A DNA stretch of 64,000 nucleotides, from positions 14,239,733 to 14,303,732 of the forward strand of contig ML661885.1 of assembly GCA_007570785.1 (NCBI GenBank), given 5' to 3'. The position numbers were made by a program, and so were the translations under genes. Source of the DNA: Antilocapra americana. Taxonomy: Eukaryota > Chordata > Mammalia > Artiodactyla > Antilocapridae. This document shows, in pieces, positions 33,515 through 45,577 of this stretch. The notes beneath the pieces were generated by a model. It saw nothing but the letters and a program-made list of their open reading frames with translations, did not search any database and was not told where the DNA came from. Numbering within the stretch: the stretch's first letter is position 1; every line of letters begins with the position of its first letter.

Positions 33515-33940
33515 CATGCCCATGATCATTAATTTCATGTGTCAGTTTGGCTAGGCCACAGTTCCCAGTTATTTGGTCAAATCTTTTTCTAGATATTTTT
33601 GTGACGGTATCCCTCTCTCTTTCTTTTGGATGAGCTTCACTTTGAAACAGATAGACTCTTAAGTGAAACAGATCATCCTCTATCATGTGAGTGGGCCTTA
33701 TCCCATCAGTTGACTGTCTTAATAGTAAAAGACTGACCTCCCTAGAAGAAGAAGAAGAGATTCTGCCAGGAGACCACCTTCAGACTTGGACTTCATCTCT
33801 TTCCTTATGTCTACCCTGCAGATAATGTTCTTAACCAAAAACTGTTGAATCTTAAAGAATTTAGTAAGCAAGATGAGTGTACTCTCAGGCACTCCTAAAT
33901 TGGGAGTTTTTTTTAAAGGTATAGTGAATCTCATGGTCCT
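33515..33940 (+). repeat. Ancient interspersed repeat, copy 1 (family not named)
   Basis: ATTAATTTCATGTGTCAGTT, GGATGAGCTTCACTTTGAAA and GTGGGCCTTATCCCATCAGT are characteristic of a mammalian-wide repeat I know by sequence but cannot name with certainty. A second copy lies at 38560-39015. Confidence 0.55.
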
Positions 33941-35636
33941 TGAAATTTAGTCCTTATTTTAGAAGTGATGGAAAAGTGAATCTAGCCAGGAAGGAAACTG
34001 TCCCAGGTAACTGCAAGTATCTGCACTTAAGTGTAAAAAATGCACTGACTTTTCATGTTTTTTTTTTAATAGTATTATGCTGCTTGGTTGAAAGATGATG
34101 AATTTGATTACAAATTTTTCTTTACATTGTTTGGTTGGATATAACCACTGAGTCTCTTTCTCTAATAGAAATATAATTCTCGTACCATAAAAATTCACCC
34201 TTTCCAAATATATAGTTCAGTGGTTTTTAGTATATTCACAACATTGTACAATCATTTCTATTGTGTATTTCCCAAACATTTTGATCATCCCAAACTGAAA
34301 CCCCATAACGTTTAGCAGTCATTCTTCACCTCCTGGAAACCTCCCTTCCACAACTTCTGGAAACTGTGGATCTCTCAGTCTCTGTGTATTTGTCTATTCT
34401 GGACATTGTTACATTAATGGAATCATCTAATTCCATCTATAAGCCATCTGTATAGTAAACTACAGACCTTTCCACCTTAGTTTATTTCACTAAGTATAAT
34501 ATTTTTCAAGGTTGATCCATATTTTAACATATATTAGTTCTTCATTTTTACATGGATGGGTAATATTCTATGTGTATATACCAAATTTTGTTTCTCTATT
34601 CATCAATTGATGGCATTTGGGTTGTATCCATTTTTTGGCTATTATGAATAATGATGCTGTGAATATTTGTGTACAAGGTTTGTGTGAACATGTTCCCAAG
34701 CCTCTTGGGTATACATCTAGTGGTGGAAATTCCTAGTTGTATGGTAACTTTGTTTAACTTTTTGAGAATCTATCAGATTGTTTTCCAAAGTGTCTGTACC
34801 ATTTTACATTTCCAGAAGCAAAGTAGAAAGGTTCCAATTTCTTTACATCCTCACCTACACTCTTTATTGTACTTTGTTCTGATTATAGTCATTCCAGTGG
34901 GTGTAAAGTGATGTGTCATTGTGGTTTTGATTTGCATTTCCCTGATGACTAACAATGTTCAGCATCTTTTTATGTGCTTGTTGGCCATCTTTTGTGAAGA
35001 AATGTCCATCCAAGCCTTTTACCATTTTTAAATTGGATTATTTGTCTTTTTATGGTTGAATCGTAACTATTCTTTATTTATAATAAAGATTAGGATTACT
35101 AGAACCTAATCAAATAATATGATTTGCAAATATGTTCTCTCATCCTGTGGGTTTGTCTTTTCACTTGGTAGTATCCTTTAAAGAACAGAATTTTTATTTT
35201 GACAAAGTCTATTTTTTTTCTTTGATTGCTTAGGCTTTGGGTGTCAGGTCTAAGAAACCACTGTATAATCTATGGTCAGAGAGATTTACCTCTGTTTCCT
35301 TATAAGAGTTTTATAGTTTCAGCGTTTATATCTGTCTCTGTGGTTGATTTGTAGTTACTTTTTGTGTATGGTATGAGGTAGAGATCCAAATTCTTTTCTT
35401 TTTTTTTTTTCATTTGCGTGTGAATATCTCCTTTTCCCAGCACCATTTGTTGAAAAGATTGTTCTTTTGTACTTAGATTGTCTTGGTCTCCTTGACCAAA
35501 ATGAATTGAGGAATATGAGAATAATATTTATTCCCAAGTAAGGCAATTTTTATGGACCCTCAATTCTGTTCCACTAATGTATATGTCTAATCTTATTCCA
35601 GTACCATAAAGTCTTAATTACTGTATCTTTCTAATC

Positions 35637-35695
35637 AGTTCAGTCGCTCAGTCATATCTGACTCTGCGACCTCATGGACTGCAACACACAATGCT
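35637..35695 (-). mobile_element. BovB/Bov-A end scrap
   Basis: CAGTTCAGTCGCTCAGTCAT ... TCTGCGACCTCATGGACTGC, 59 bp only, inside old L1 sequence. Confidence 0.8.
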
Positions 35696-36005
35696 ACCTT
35701 TCTAGTAAGTTTTGAAATTGGGGATCTTTTTCAAGATTGTTCTGATTATTCCGCCTCCTTTGAATTTCCACCTGAATTTTATGATTAGTTTGTCAGCTTT
35801 TCAAAACAGCTAGCTGGAATTTTGATAAGAATGACATTGGGCCTGTAGACTAACTGGGAAAAAGTATTGCCATCTTAATATTAAAGCTTCTGACCCATTA
35901 ACATGTGATATTCATTCATCTAGATATTTGTTGCTATCTTTCAACATTGCTTTGTAGTTTTAGGGTATAGCTTTTATACTTCAATTGTTAAATTTAGCTC
36001 TAAGT

Positions 36006-36510
36006 TTTTTTAAAGTTTTTTATGAATTACTTTTTCTTGGAGTATAGTTGCTTTAAAATGTTGTGTTAGCTTCTACTGCATAGCAAAATGAATCAGCCAT
36101 ACATATACATATATCCCCTTCCTTTTTGGACTTCCTTCCAATTCAGGTCACCACAGAGCATTAAGTAAAGTTCCCTGTACCATGCGGTATGTTCCCATCA
36201 GTTGTCTATTTTATAGATACTGTCAGTGGCGTACTGTATCTGAGTCAGTCCCAATCTCCTAGTTCCTCCTACCCAACTCCTTTCCCTCTTGTTATCCATG
36301 CATTTGTTTTCTGTCTTTGTGTCTATATTTGTGCCTTGCAAATAAGGACATCTATACCATTTTTCTAGATTCCATGTATATGTGTTATTTTACAATATTT
36401 GTTTTTCTCTTTCTAACTCACTTCATGCTGTGTGACAGTCTCTAGGTCCATGCACATCTCTACAAATGACCCAATTTCATTCCTTTTTATGTCTGAATAA
36501 TATTCCATTG
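36006..36510 (-). mobile_element. Ruminant/artiodactyl L1 3' end inserted in older L1
   Basis: AGTATAGTTGCTTTAAAATG, AAATGAATCAGCCATACATA and GAATAATATTCCATTGTATA are the reversed 3'UTR and ORF2 end of a younger L1. Older L1 sequence resumes at about 36511. Confidence 0.75.
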
Positions 36511-37192
36511 TATACAGTAAATGGAATTGTTTTCTTAATTTCCATTTTGGACTGTTCATTACTAGTGTTTATAAATACAATTAATTTTTGCACATTTTCT
36601 TGTACCCTGCAACCTTTCTGTACCCTTTTATTAGTTCCAGTGGTTTATAGTAGATTGCTGAGGATTTTATGTATGTAAGTTTGTCATCTTCAAGTAGAGA
36701 TAGTTTTACTTGTTTCTTTCCAATTTGGATGCCTTTTTCTTGCTTCTACCCCTTCACTCCACCTTCCTCCACCCTTCCCTCTCTCTTGCTTTCTTGCATT
36801 TTCTTTTTGGTTTAATTGTCCTAGCTAAAATGTTGAAAAGAAGAGGTAACAGTGTAAATCCTTCTCTTATTCCTGATCTTAGGGGAAAAGCATTCATTCT
36901 TTCATCAAGAAGTATGATCTTTATTGTGGATTTTTTATAGATGCACTTTGCATATTGAGGATGTATCATTCTATCCTCAATTTGTTTAATATTTTACCAT
37001 GAAGAGGTTTTAATTTATGCATCTGTTGAGATAATCATGTGAGTGACTTTTTTGTACTTTATTCAATTGAAATGGTGAAATAATTGGCTTTTAGATTTTG
37101 AACTACCAGTTTAGCGTTCCTGGATTAAATCCCAATTGATCATGACATGCAATTCCTTTTATATATTGCTGGGTTTGGTTTGCTAGTATTTT

Positions 37193-37600
37193 ATTTGTTG
37201 CTGTTGTTCAGTCCCTAAGTCTTGTCTGACTCTTCATAATCCCATAAAGTGTAGCATGCCAGTCTTCCTTATCCTTCACTGTCTCCCGGAGTTTGCTCAG
37301 ATTCATGTCTGTTGAATCAGTAATGCTGTATAAACCATCTCATCCTCTGCTGCCCCTTCTCCTTTTGCCTTCAGTCTTTCCCAGCATCAGAGTCTTTTTC
37401 CTGTGAGTTGGCTCCTAGCATCAGGTGGCCAAAGTATTGGAGCTTCAGCTTTAGCATCAGCCCTTCCAATGAATATTCATGGTTGATTTCCTTTAGGATT
37501 GACTGCTTTGATCTCCTTGAAGTCCAAGGGACTCTCAAGAGTCTTCCTCAGCACCACAATTCAGAAGCATGAATTCTTTGGCACTAAGCCTTCTTTATGG
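37193..37600 (-). mobile_element. BovB LINE 3' end
   Basis: TTGCTGTTGTTCAGTCCCTA, TCAGGTGGCCAAAGTATTGG, CTCCTTGAAGTCCAAGGGAC and TCTCAAGAGTCTTCCTCAGC are the reversed BovB 3' region. Degraded, no open frame. Confidence 0.88.
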
Positions 37601-38002
37601 TCCAACTCTTGGTTTCTCAGGAGACAAGATATTTGTCTTGTAACAGGATATTTATGTTTAGATCAGTGAGATATAGATTTTGTTTTCTTGTTAAATCTTT
37701 CTGTTCTTGGTATCAGGGTAATACTGGCATTACAGAACAAGTTAGGAAGTGTTCCCTCCACTTCTGCTTTTTGAAAGAGTGTGTGAATGTTCTTTAAATG
37801 TTTAGAAGAATTTACAGGCTTTTTTGTGGGTAATTTTGTGATTACTAATTTAATCTCTTGTCACAAGTCTATTTAGCAATTTTATTTCTTGAATCTGTTT
37901 TTGTAGTTTGTGTCTTTGAATGTGTCCATATAATCTAGGTTATCTAATTTATTGTCTTACAGTTGTTTTTAGTATCTCCTTATAATCCTTTTAATTTCTC
38001 TA

Positions 38003-38006
<4 letters not shown>

Positions 38007-38036
<30 letters not shown>
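38007..38036. repeat. (TG)n microsatellite
   Basis: Fifteen TG units directly before the reversed Bov SINE, at the position of its 3' tail. Confidence 0.9.
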
Positions 38037-38037
<1 letters not shown>

Positions 38038-38258
38038 CCACACATGTGTGCACAGTCATGTCTGACCAACTCTTTGCAACCCCATGGACTGTAGCCTGTC
38101 AGATTCCTCTGTCTATGGAATTTTCCCAGCAAGAATACTGGAGTGAATTGCCATTTCCTCCTCCAGGGGATCTTCCTCACCCAGGAATTGAACCCACGTC
38201 TCTTGCATGTCCTGCCTTGGCAGGCGGATTCTTTACCACTGCACCACCTGGGAAGCCC
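38037..38258 (-). mobile_element. Bov-tA SINE
   Basis: GTGTGCACAGTCATGTCTGA ... GCAAGAATACTGGAGTGAAT ... GCACCACCTGGGAAGCCC. The (TG)n run adjoins its 3' end. Confidence 0.92.
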
Positions 38259-38559
38259 ATTCGTTTTTGTTAAGTCAGTAGTAATGTCCCCTCTTTAATT
38301 CTTGATTTTAGTCACTTGAGTCCAGTCTCTTCTTTTCAGTCAGTCTAACTAAAGGTTTGATTTCACTGACCATTTCAAAGAGCCAACTTTTGGTTTTGTT
38401 CATTATTCTTTATTTTCATATTCTATATTTCCAAAGTAAGCATTGTTTTCTTCCTGTGCTTGCATTTTGTTTACCTTACTCTTTCTTCTTCTGGTTTCCT
38501 AATGTTGAAGTTTAGGTTATTGATTTGAAGTTTTTTTTTTAATTTTTAGTATAGGCATT

Positions 38560-39015
38560 TACAGGTGTGGTGAATAATTTTACATGTCATCTTGGGCTAA
38601 AGGATGCCCAAATAGCTGGGAGAACACTGTTTCTGGATGCATCTGTTTGTTTCTCTTCAGAAGAGATTGATACTTAAATGAGCAGACTACATAAATGTGA
38701 TGGTCCTCACTAATGTAGATGGGTATTGTTCAATCCCTTGAAGGGTCTGATTAGAACAAAAATGTGGAGGAAGGGCAAGTTCACTCTTTCTGCTTGAGCT
38801 GAGATATCCATCTTCTCTTTGCCCTTGGACATCAGTCATCCTGATTCTTGGACCTTGAGACCCACTGGATTACACTATCTAGTTTCCTGGTTTTCCAGCT
38901 TGTACATGGCAAGTGTGGGACTTCTTAGCCTCCATAATCCTATGAGCCAATTCCTATAATAAATCTTCCCTTATATGTATCCTGTTGGGTTTTGTTTCTC
39001 TGGAAGACCCTAATA
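38560..39015 (+). repeat. Ancient interspersed repeat, copy 2 (family not named)
   Basis: TCATCTTGGGCTAAAGGATG, GTCTGATTAGAACAAAAATG, TTGGACCTTGAGACCCACTG, AGCCTCCATAATCCTATGAG and the tail TATAATAAATCTTCCC match the family of the copy at 33515. Better preserved at its 3' end. Confidence 0.55.
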
Positions 39016-39039
39016 TAAATATCCTTTCATGTATGGACC

Positions 39040-39800
39040 ATGCTTTATTGTTTCTTTACATGCCTCATGATTTTTGTAGATAATCAGACATTTAAAATTA
39101 TGTGGCAACTCTGGAAATCAGAATTTCTTCCTCCCCAGGGTTTTCTATTGTTTATTTTGGTTTTGTTTGTTTAGTGACTTTTCTGCAGTAATCCCATGAA
39201 GCCAGTGTTCTTTTTTGTGTTCCTACTTGGTTTCCACTTGATTATCTTAGTGGTCTGCTGATTAGACAGGGATTTCCTTACATGCCTGGAACCAAAGCAT
39301 ATCCCAGTCTTTGCTGAGGGGCTCTCTGTGTGTTTTGGGGCACAGCTTCAACCCTTAGTCAGACAGGTTCTGCCTTAACCTTCTCTCCCTGTTTGCACAG
39401 AGCCTCCAGGTCATCCAGAATTTAGGACCTTTCAGGTCTTTCTTAAGCATGTACACGGCTCTGGGAATGTACACAGAGTTACTTGTGTTTGTGGCTTTTT
39501 TAATTCCCAGAGGCATGGCAGAGCTTTTCAAAGCTCACATAGAATTCTCCTTCCCAAGCTTTTCCTTTTAACACCTTTGGTTAGCCTATTATTTTTCCCA
39601 AGCTCTATTCACCACCTTAGGCAGCTTCAGAGTTAAGCAGCTGCCTACAATTTTTGACGAACTCACCTGGAGGAAAGACTTTTTGCGCTGGGTGAGCTGA
39701 GTCAGGTCAAATAAAAGCATCACTTCAAGTGGGGTCTTCTAGGGAACTAACAGATCGGATAATGACAGTTCTCTTGGAATGAAGCTTAACAGAGCCCCAC
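39040..39800 (-). mobile_element. Old L1 5'-region-like repeat
   Basis: ATGCCTCATGATTTTTGTAG, GTGGCAACTCTGGAAATCAG and CTTCCTCCCCAGGGTTTTCT fit a reversed old L1 5' region. It could belong to the same insertion as the L1 at 34150-38530. Confidence 0.5.
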
Positions 39801-39842
39801 CTCATTCTTCTCCCTCCAGTGGCTTCCAGTCTGCTGATTTTT

Positions 39843-40090
39843 TAAAAAATTATTTATTTTTAGTTGAAGGATAATTGCTCTACAATACTGTGTTGGTTTC
39901 TGCCATACATCAACATGTATCAGCCATAGGTGTACATATATCCCCTCCTTCTTGAATTCCCCTCCCACCTCCCACACCATCCCAGTCCTTTAGGTTGTCA
40001 CAGAACCCTGATTTGAGTTCCCTGAGCCATACAACAAATTTCCACTGGCTATCTATTTTACATATGGTAGTGTATATGTTTCCAAGTCAG
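39843..40090 (-). mobile_element. Ruminant L1 3'UTR fragment
   Basis: TATTTATTTTTAGTTGAAGG, CTGCCATACATCAACATGTA and CAGCCATAGGTGTACATATA are the reversed L1 3'UTR. Confidence 0.82.
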
Positions 40091-42214
40091 CTGATTTTTA
40101 CTGTGATTGTGAGCTGTCAGTTTTCAAGGCTACTGCGGAGCTAGAGAGGAGCAGTGAGCACAGGGCAAGTGAAAATGCCTCAAAGCACACTGTTCTTACC
40201 AAGATTAAGATGTTTGCCTTGAAAAGCCACTACCCAGATTTCTGGGATCTTTTGATTAATTTCTAGCATTCTTAAAATACTGAACCTGATAATTTTTCGT
40301 GTGAGTTTTCTAATTGCTTTAATGGAGAAAATGAAGAGAAAATTTCTGTAGTTCCTTAATCTGCCATTTTTGCTGACATCATTTCCCTTGCCCACTGAAT
40401 TGTGATGTATTTAGTATATCGTATATATCTTGAGATCCAATTAGAAAGGCAGTACATGAAGTGCCAGTTATCCTGTTCATGTGTAGGAAGGAGAATGTTA
40501 AGAGGTCTCACATATGTTGAGGAATTTGCTTTCAGTCTTTTCTCGAACTTCTCTTGGTGCAAGAATCAGAGGAATCAAGGAGCAGCTTGTATTCAGCAAG
40601 ACTGTTTTCACATTGCTCATCTACCACATCGTCCTCTGTAAACCACACTCCTGTGCATTTGTGTTTTTGCCTCTCCATCTTCCTGTGATTAAACTTCCCA
40701 GGGCAAGGACCGAATCATTCCACTGAGAGAGTCTGATGTAAGAACCTCTGTGTTCTAAAAACTTTCCCTCCACGTTCAAGAAGGAAAGCTACTTAAAAGA
40801 ATGAGTGCCCTTAACTGTTTATATCATTGATGACAACAGGTTAATATTATGTAGTACTTTTATAAGACTGTTCTTAGGTGAACAAAATCAAACAAAAGGT
40901 AGTTAGTTTCTTTCTTTTCTTCTTATCTCCCTGATAATACTTTCACGTATAAGCACAAGTCGCCTGTTGCTAATAAGTAACAGTAGTCATTTTAGCATAT
41001 ATTCAGTCAGTAAATTCTGTAATGAACCCAGTTAAATAAGTTCACTTTTAAGCAAGAAGATGGTGAGCACTTACTATGGACTAGGCATATGATTAAGTTT
41101 GTTGCTCTCATTCTCCCAGAATTCAAGAATTTTCCTATTCTTTCCATATCTTGGGTGTAAACTATGAAACTGACTTCATTACTTCTCCTTGCTTTATCCA
41201 GAAACACAGAACAAAGTGATCTAGATGCCACACAAAATATTCAGTGTTCCCTCCCCTTTCTCACAGACACACAAACACATCATGCACATAAAGTGAAGCG
41301 GGAAAACTTACCTATAAAATCAATGAATGTTAAGTGCAAATAATTTTTTAAGCTCATACCACTTCCTGAGACAAGGCATACTAGGGCATGGTAATCCGTT
41401 TTTTCTGGTCTTGCTCAACATCCAGAGATACACTCAGAACCTAATTTGAGATTTGGAGATCGTGGGGGCAGTTCTCTTCTTGAAAGTTTCCATCTCTACA
41501 CCCAGTAGGTGCCTGGTATCATTTTCATAAATATTTCATGAATTTACTAGGTAGAGTTCCGAATTTGCTGGTTTAGTCTCAGAGGTAATGAGAGTGCCAA
41601 GATTTTCCAATTTCCTGTGTGTCACCTTGTTCCCTCTTTGTACATAAGATTGCAAGGTCTGCGTGGGGCTGGCTACTGCCAGTCCTGTGGGGGAGGGTGG
41701 GAACGCTGGCAGCTGCCAGGACGGCTGTGGTGGGGACGGCTGGGTGCAGGTGCACAGCCTGCCTCGATTTGACAGGCTTTAAGCCTCGCATTATCTCTAG
41801 TGGTATCCAATATCCTGACCAATATGGTCCTTCAAGACAACAGAAGCAACCCAGTAATGCAGCTTCACCAGGGCATCCAGTTCCATAATATTCACTCAGA
41901 TCTACTTGGGTAAAACATCTGCAATGTGTCTTTTGTGTGATTTGCATGGTCCCTCGTCCCAGCAGCTTGGAAATTAAATCATGCCCCTGACGTTACGATG
42001 CATTGGTATCTGCATATTTTTTTTTGCTTACACCCTGTATGCTCTATAAAGATTAGAACTTTTAAGGGTATGTAACAGTTCTTTGCCAGAGCAGTTCAAG
42101 GAACAGGTAGTAACTGCTGGGTGAATTATTCTCCTGGTAGAAAGTTTATGTAGAATTCTGAAGGTGTAGAATGTTCGTTTGCCTCTGATTTGGAGAGACC
42201 AGTCTCATTGTCTG
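40091..42214. other. No gene recognised
   Basis: Mostly AT-rich. A GC-richer patch at 41640-41780 has overlapping open frames on both strands but no domain. A weak reversed MIR scrap may lie near 41050-41100. Confidence 0.35.
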
Positions 42215-42400
42215 ATGAATGAACTTAGTCCCCATCCACCACTAACTAACTAGACCATGGATGAGTCACTTGAGTTTTCTAAATCTCCATTTTCTTGGCT
42301 GTCAATTAAAATGAATAACCCCTGCCTGGCAGCCTTACAAAGTGGTTTTGAGAATGAAATGATAAGAATGCATGTGAAAGTGGTTTGGAAATGACTGTTA
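42215..42400 (+). repeat. MIR SINE relic
   Basis: CCACTAACTAACTAGACCAT, GGATGAGTCACTTGAG and AGTGGTTTTGAGAATGAAAT follow MIR order. Confidence 0.65.
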
Positions 42401-43386
42401 GAGGCAGATAAGAGCTCAAGATTACCTCTCCTCCCTGCCGGGTTCTCACCTCGAGAGAGAAGAAGAACCAGCCAAATGGGGCTTCAGAGTGCCATCCTGT
42501 TAGAGATGTAGCAAACAAAATTCAGGGCTTGGGAAACTGGAATTGGAGAGTGTGACTTAGACCTGAGGCCAAAATTGTGTCCCCTGCCTCCCACCCCAAA
42601 TAAAAACCTTCATATTGGCAAAGAGAGCCGAATCGACTGGGCAGTGGTCCAGTCCACTCACTGCCAATTCAAGGATGCTTCTGGAGGATGAGAGGAACTG
42701 GGACATGAATGGTAAGCAGCACGCACACACAACGGTGGTGCGGGTCCTCCCACAGCGGTCAGTGCTCGTAGATAGGAAGTGCTGGCTCACCCCAGAGGAG
42801 GAGGGGGTTCTACTGCCTGAGCCCACGTGGTCAAAGAGAACTAGACCTCCTGCCACCAACGAGTAGTGACCCGCCATCTCCTCAAGCAGGGAAACAGGCT
42901 CTGGTAGAATCCAGGCTCTGCCGAACAGATGAGCACCCCTCCTTCTGAGGAGAAGAACAAGTAAAGGGGGGAATATTGACTTCATCACTCTAGAGGGAGG
43001 AAGTGACTGGAAGTTTGTGGATTTGTGAAGGAGGGCCAAGAGTCCCCTCCTGTCGCCCAGTCATGGTGGTGAGGCATACAGAGGGATCAGGGTTTGCCTT
43101 TATAGGATTTACCTATAAGTGAAAAGTCTGAGGAAGTTGTTTATTAAGGTACAGTAGAAGATATTAAACAATCCCCTCATTTTTTAGGGAGAAGGGGTCA
43201 AGGACAGGTGGGTGACTGGCTCAGTTAGTTGATGTCGGTTTTTTAGTTTTCAGAAAGAAGGCTATTCTCTAAGTCTAGAGAACAGAACACAGGGTAGGAC
43301 TTGGGTGGTGGCCCTGGGCTGCCAGAGAGACAAGTAGAGGAGCAGGGAAATGTGTTCTCAAACAGAAGTGTATGTGTGCGTTGTGT
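42401..43386. other. No gene recognised
   Basis: A 160-codon minus-strand open frame (43039-42557) and an 83-codon plus-strand frame overlap. Neither shows a domain, splice context or family resemblance that I recognise. Confidence 0.35.
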
Positions 43387-43633
43387 TTCAAGTTGCTTCA
43401 GCTGCGTCCGACTCTTTGCAACCTCGTGGACTGTAACCTGCTAGGCTCCTCTGTCCATGGGGATTCTCTAGGCAAGAATACTGGAGTGGTTTGCCATTTC
43501 CTCCTCCAGGGAATTCCTTTTCCTCCTCTAGGGAATGCCAATTCTTGACCCAGGGATTGAACCCATGTCGTTTATGTCTCCTGCATTGGCAGGCAGGTTC
43601 TTTACCATGAGCGCCACTTAGGAAGTCCTTCAA
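43387..43633 (-). mobile_element. Bov-tA SINE with internal duplication
   Basis: CAAGTTGCTTCAGCTGCGTC ... CAAGAATACTGGAGTGGTTT ... CGCCACTTAGGAAGTCC. Two copies of a CCTCCTCYAGGGAAT-type segment lie at 43500-43540. Confidence 0.9.
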
Positions 43634-44775
43634 ACAGGAGTGTGCATGCTAAGTCACTTCAGTCATGTCTGACTCTTTTTTTTTTGTAAATTAATTTATT
43701 TATTTTAATTGGGGGCTAATTACTTTACAATATTGTAGTGGATTTTGCCATACATTCACATGAATCAGCCATGTGTGTACATGTGTCCCATATCCTGAAG
43801 GCCCCTCCCACCTCCCTCCTCATCCCATCCCTCAGGGTTGTCCCAGTGCACTGGCCCTGAACGCCCTGTCTCATGCATCGAACCTGGACTGGCGATCTAT
43901 TTCACATATGATAATATACACGTTTCAATGCTATTCTCTCAAATCACCCCATCCTCGCTTTCTCCCACAGAATCCAAAAGTCTGTCCTTTACATCTTTGT
44001 CTCCTTTGCTGTCTCACATATAGGGTCATCATTACCATCTTTCTAAATTCCATATATGTGTGTTAATATACTGTATTGGTGTTTTTCTTTCTGACTTACT
44101 TCATTCTGGATAATAGGCTCCAGTTTCATTCACCTCATTAGAACTGATTCAGATGTGTTCTTTTTAATGGCTGAGTAATATTCCATTGTGTATATGTACC
44201 ACAGCTTTCTTATCCATTCGTCAGTTGATGGGCATCTAGGTTGCTTCCATGTCCTGGCTATTGTAAGCAGTGCTGCGATGAACATTGGGGTACACGTGTC
44301 TCTTTCAATTCTGGTTTCCTTGGTGTATATGCCCAGCAGTGGGATTGCTGGGTCGTGTGGCAGTTCTATTTCCAGTTTTTTAAGGAATTTCCACAGTGTT
44401 ATCCATTGTGGCTGTACTAGTTTGCATTCCCACCAACAGTGTAAGAGGGTTCCCTTTTATCTGCACCCTCTCCAGCATTTATTGTTTGTGACTTTTTGAT
44501 AGCAGCCATTTTGACGGGCATGAGATAGTACCTCACTGTGGTTTTGATTTGCATTTCTCTGATAATGAGTTATGTTGAGCATCTTTTCATGTGTTTGTTA
44601 GGCATATGTATGTCTTCTTTGGAGAAATGTCTGTTTAGTTCTTTGGCCCATTTTTTTTTGATTGGGTCATTTATTTATCTGATATTGAGCTGCATGAGCT
44701 GCTTGTATATTTTGGAGCTTAATTCTTTGTCAGTTGCTTCATTTGCTATTATTTTCTCCCATTCTGAAGGCTGTC

Positions 44776-45141
44776 AGTAACACAATAATAGTGGGAGACT
44801 TTAATACCCCACTAACACCTATAGATAGATCAGCTGAACATAAAATTAGTAAGGAAACACAAACTTTAAGTGATGCAATGGAACAGTTAGACTTAATTGA
44901 TATCTATAGGACATTTCACCCCAAAACAATGAATTTCACCTTTTTATCAAGTGCACATGGAAGGTTCTCCAGGATAGATCACATTCTGGGCTGTAAATCT
45001 AGCTTTGGTAAATTAAAAAAACTTAAAATCATTTCAAGCTTCTTTTCTGATCACAATGCAGTAAGATTAGATGTCAACTGCAGGAAAAAAAACTATCAAA
45101 AATACAAACATATGGAGGCTAAACAACATGCTTCTGAATAA
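44776..45141 (+). pseudogene. L1 ORF2 endonuclease-domain fragment
   Basis: The open frame encodes the apurinic-type endonuclease of ORF2p from about its middle: VGDFNTPLTP at 44791, SRIDHILG, and the catalytic SDH at 45046-45054 (FFSDHNAVRLD). The N-terminal part is missing because the element is truncated at the inversion breakpoint. Not functional. Confidence 0.9.
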
Positions 45142-45577
45142 CCAACAAATCACAGAAGAAATAAAAAAAGAAATCAAAATATTTATAGAAACAAATGATA
45201 ATGAAAACATGACAACCCAAAACAGTAAAAGCAGTGCTAAGGCAAACATTAACAGCAATACAAGCTTACCTCAAGAAACAAGAGAAAAATCAAATAAGTA
45301 AGAACCCCAATGTTAGTAGAAGGAAAGAAATCATAAAAATTAGGGCAGAAATAAATGAAAGAGAAACAAAGGAGACTATAGCAAAAATCAACAAGACTAA
45401 CTATTTATCTTTGAGAAGATAAATAAAATAGACAAACGGTTAGCCAGACTCATCAAGAAAAAAAGGGGGAAGAGTCAAATCAATAGAATTAGAAATGAAA
45501 ATGGAGAAATCACAATAAACAACACAGAAATACAAAGGATCATAAGAGACTGCTATCAGCAACTATATGCTAATAAA

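Larger units (their letters stand above)
34150..38530 (-). mobile_element. Long degraded L1, interrupted by younger elements
   Basis: The reversed 3' end (TCACAACATTGTACAATCAT, TTCACTAAGTATAATATTTT) is followed by ORF2-derived sequence in reverse up to AAGAGCCAACTTTTGGTTTT at about 38380. Many disruptions leave no long open frame. Nested in it are a Bov scrap (35637-35695), a younger L1 3' end (36006-36510), a BovB end (37193-37600) and a Bov SINE (38037-38258). Confidence 0.75.

Noticed and set aside
42557..43039. 160-codon minus-strand open frame
   Set aside because: No domain, no splice context, overlapped by a plus-strand frame; I could not support it as a gene.
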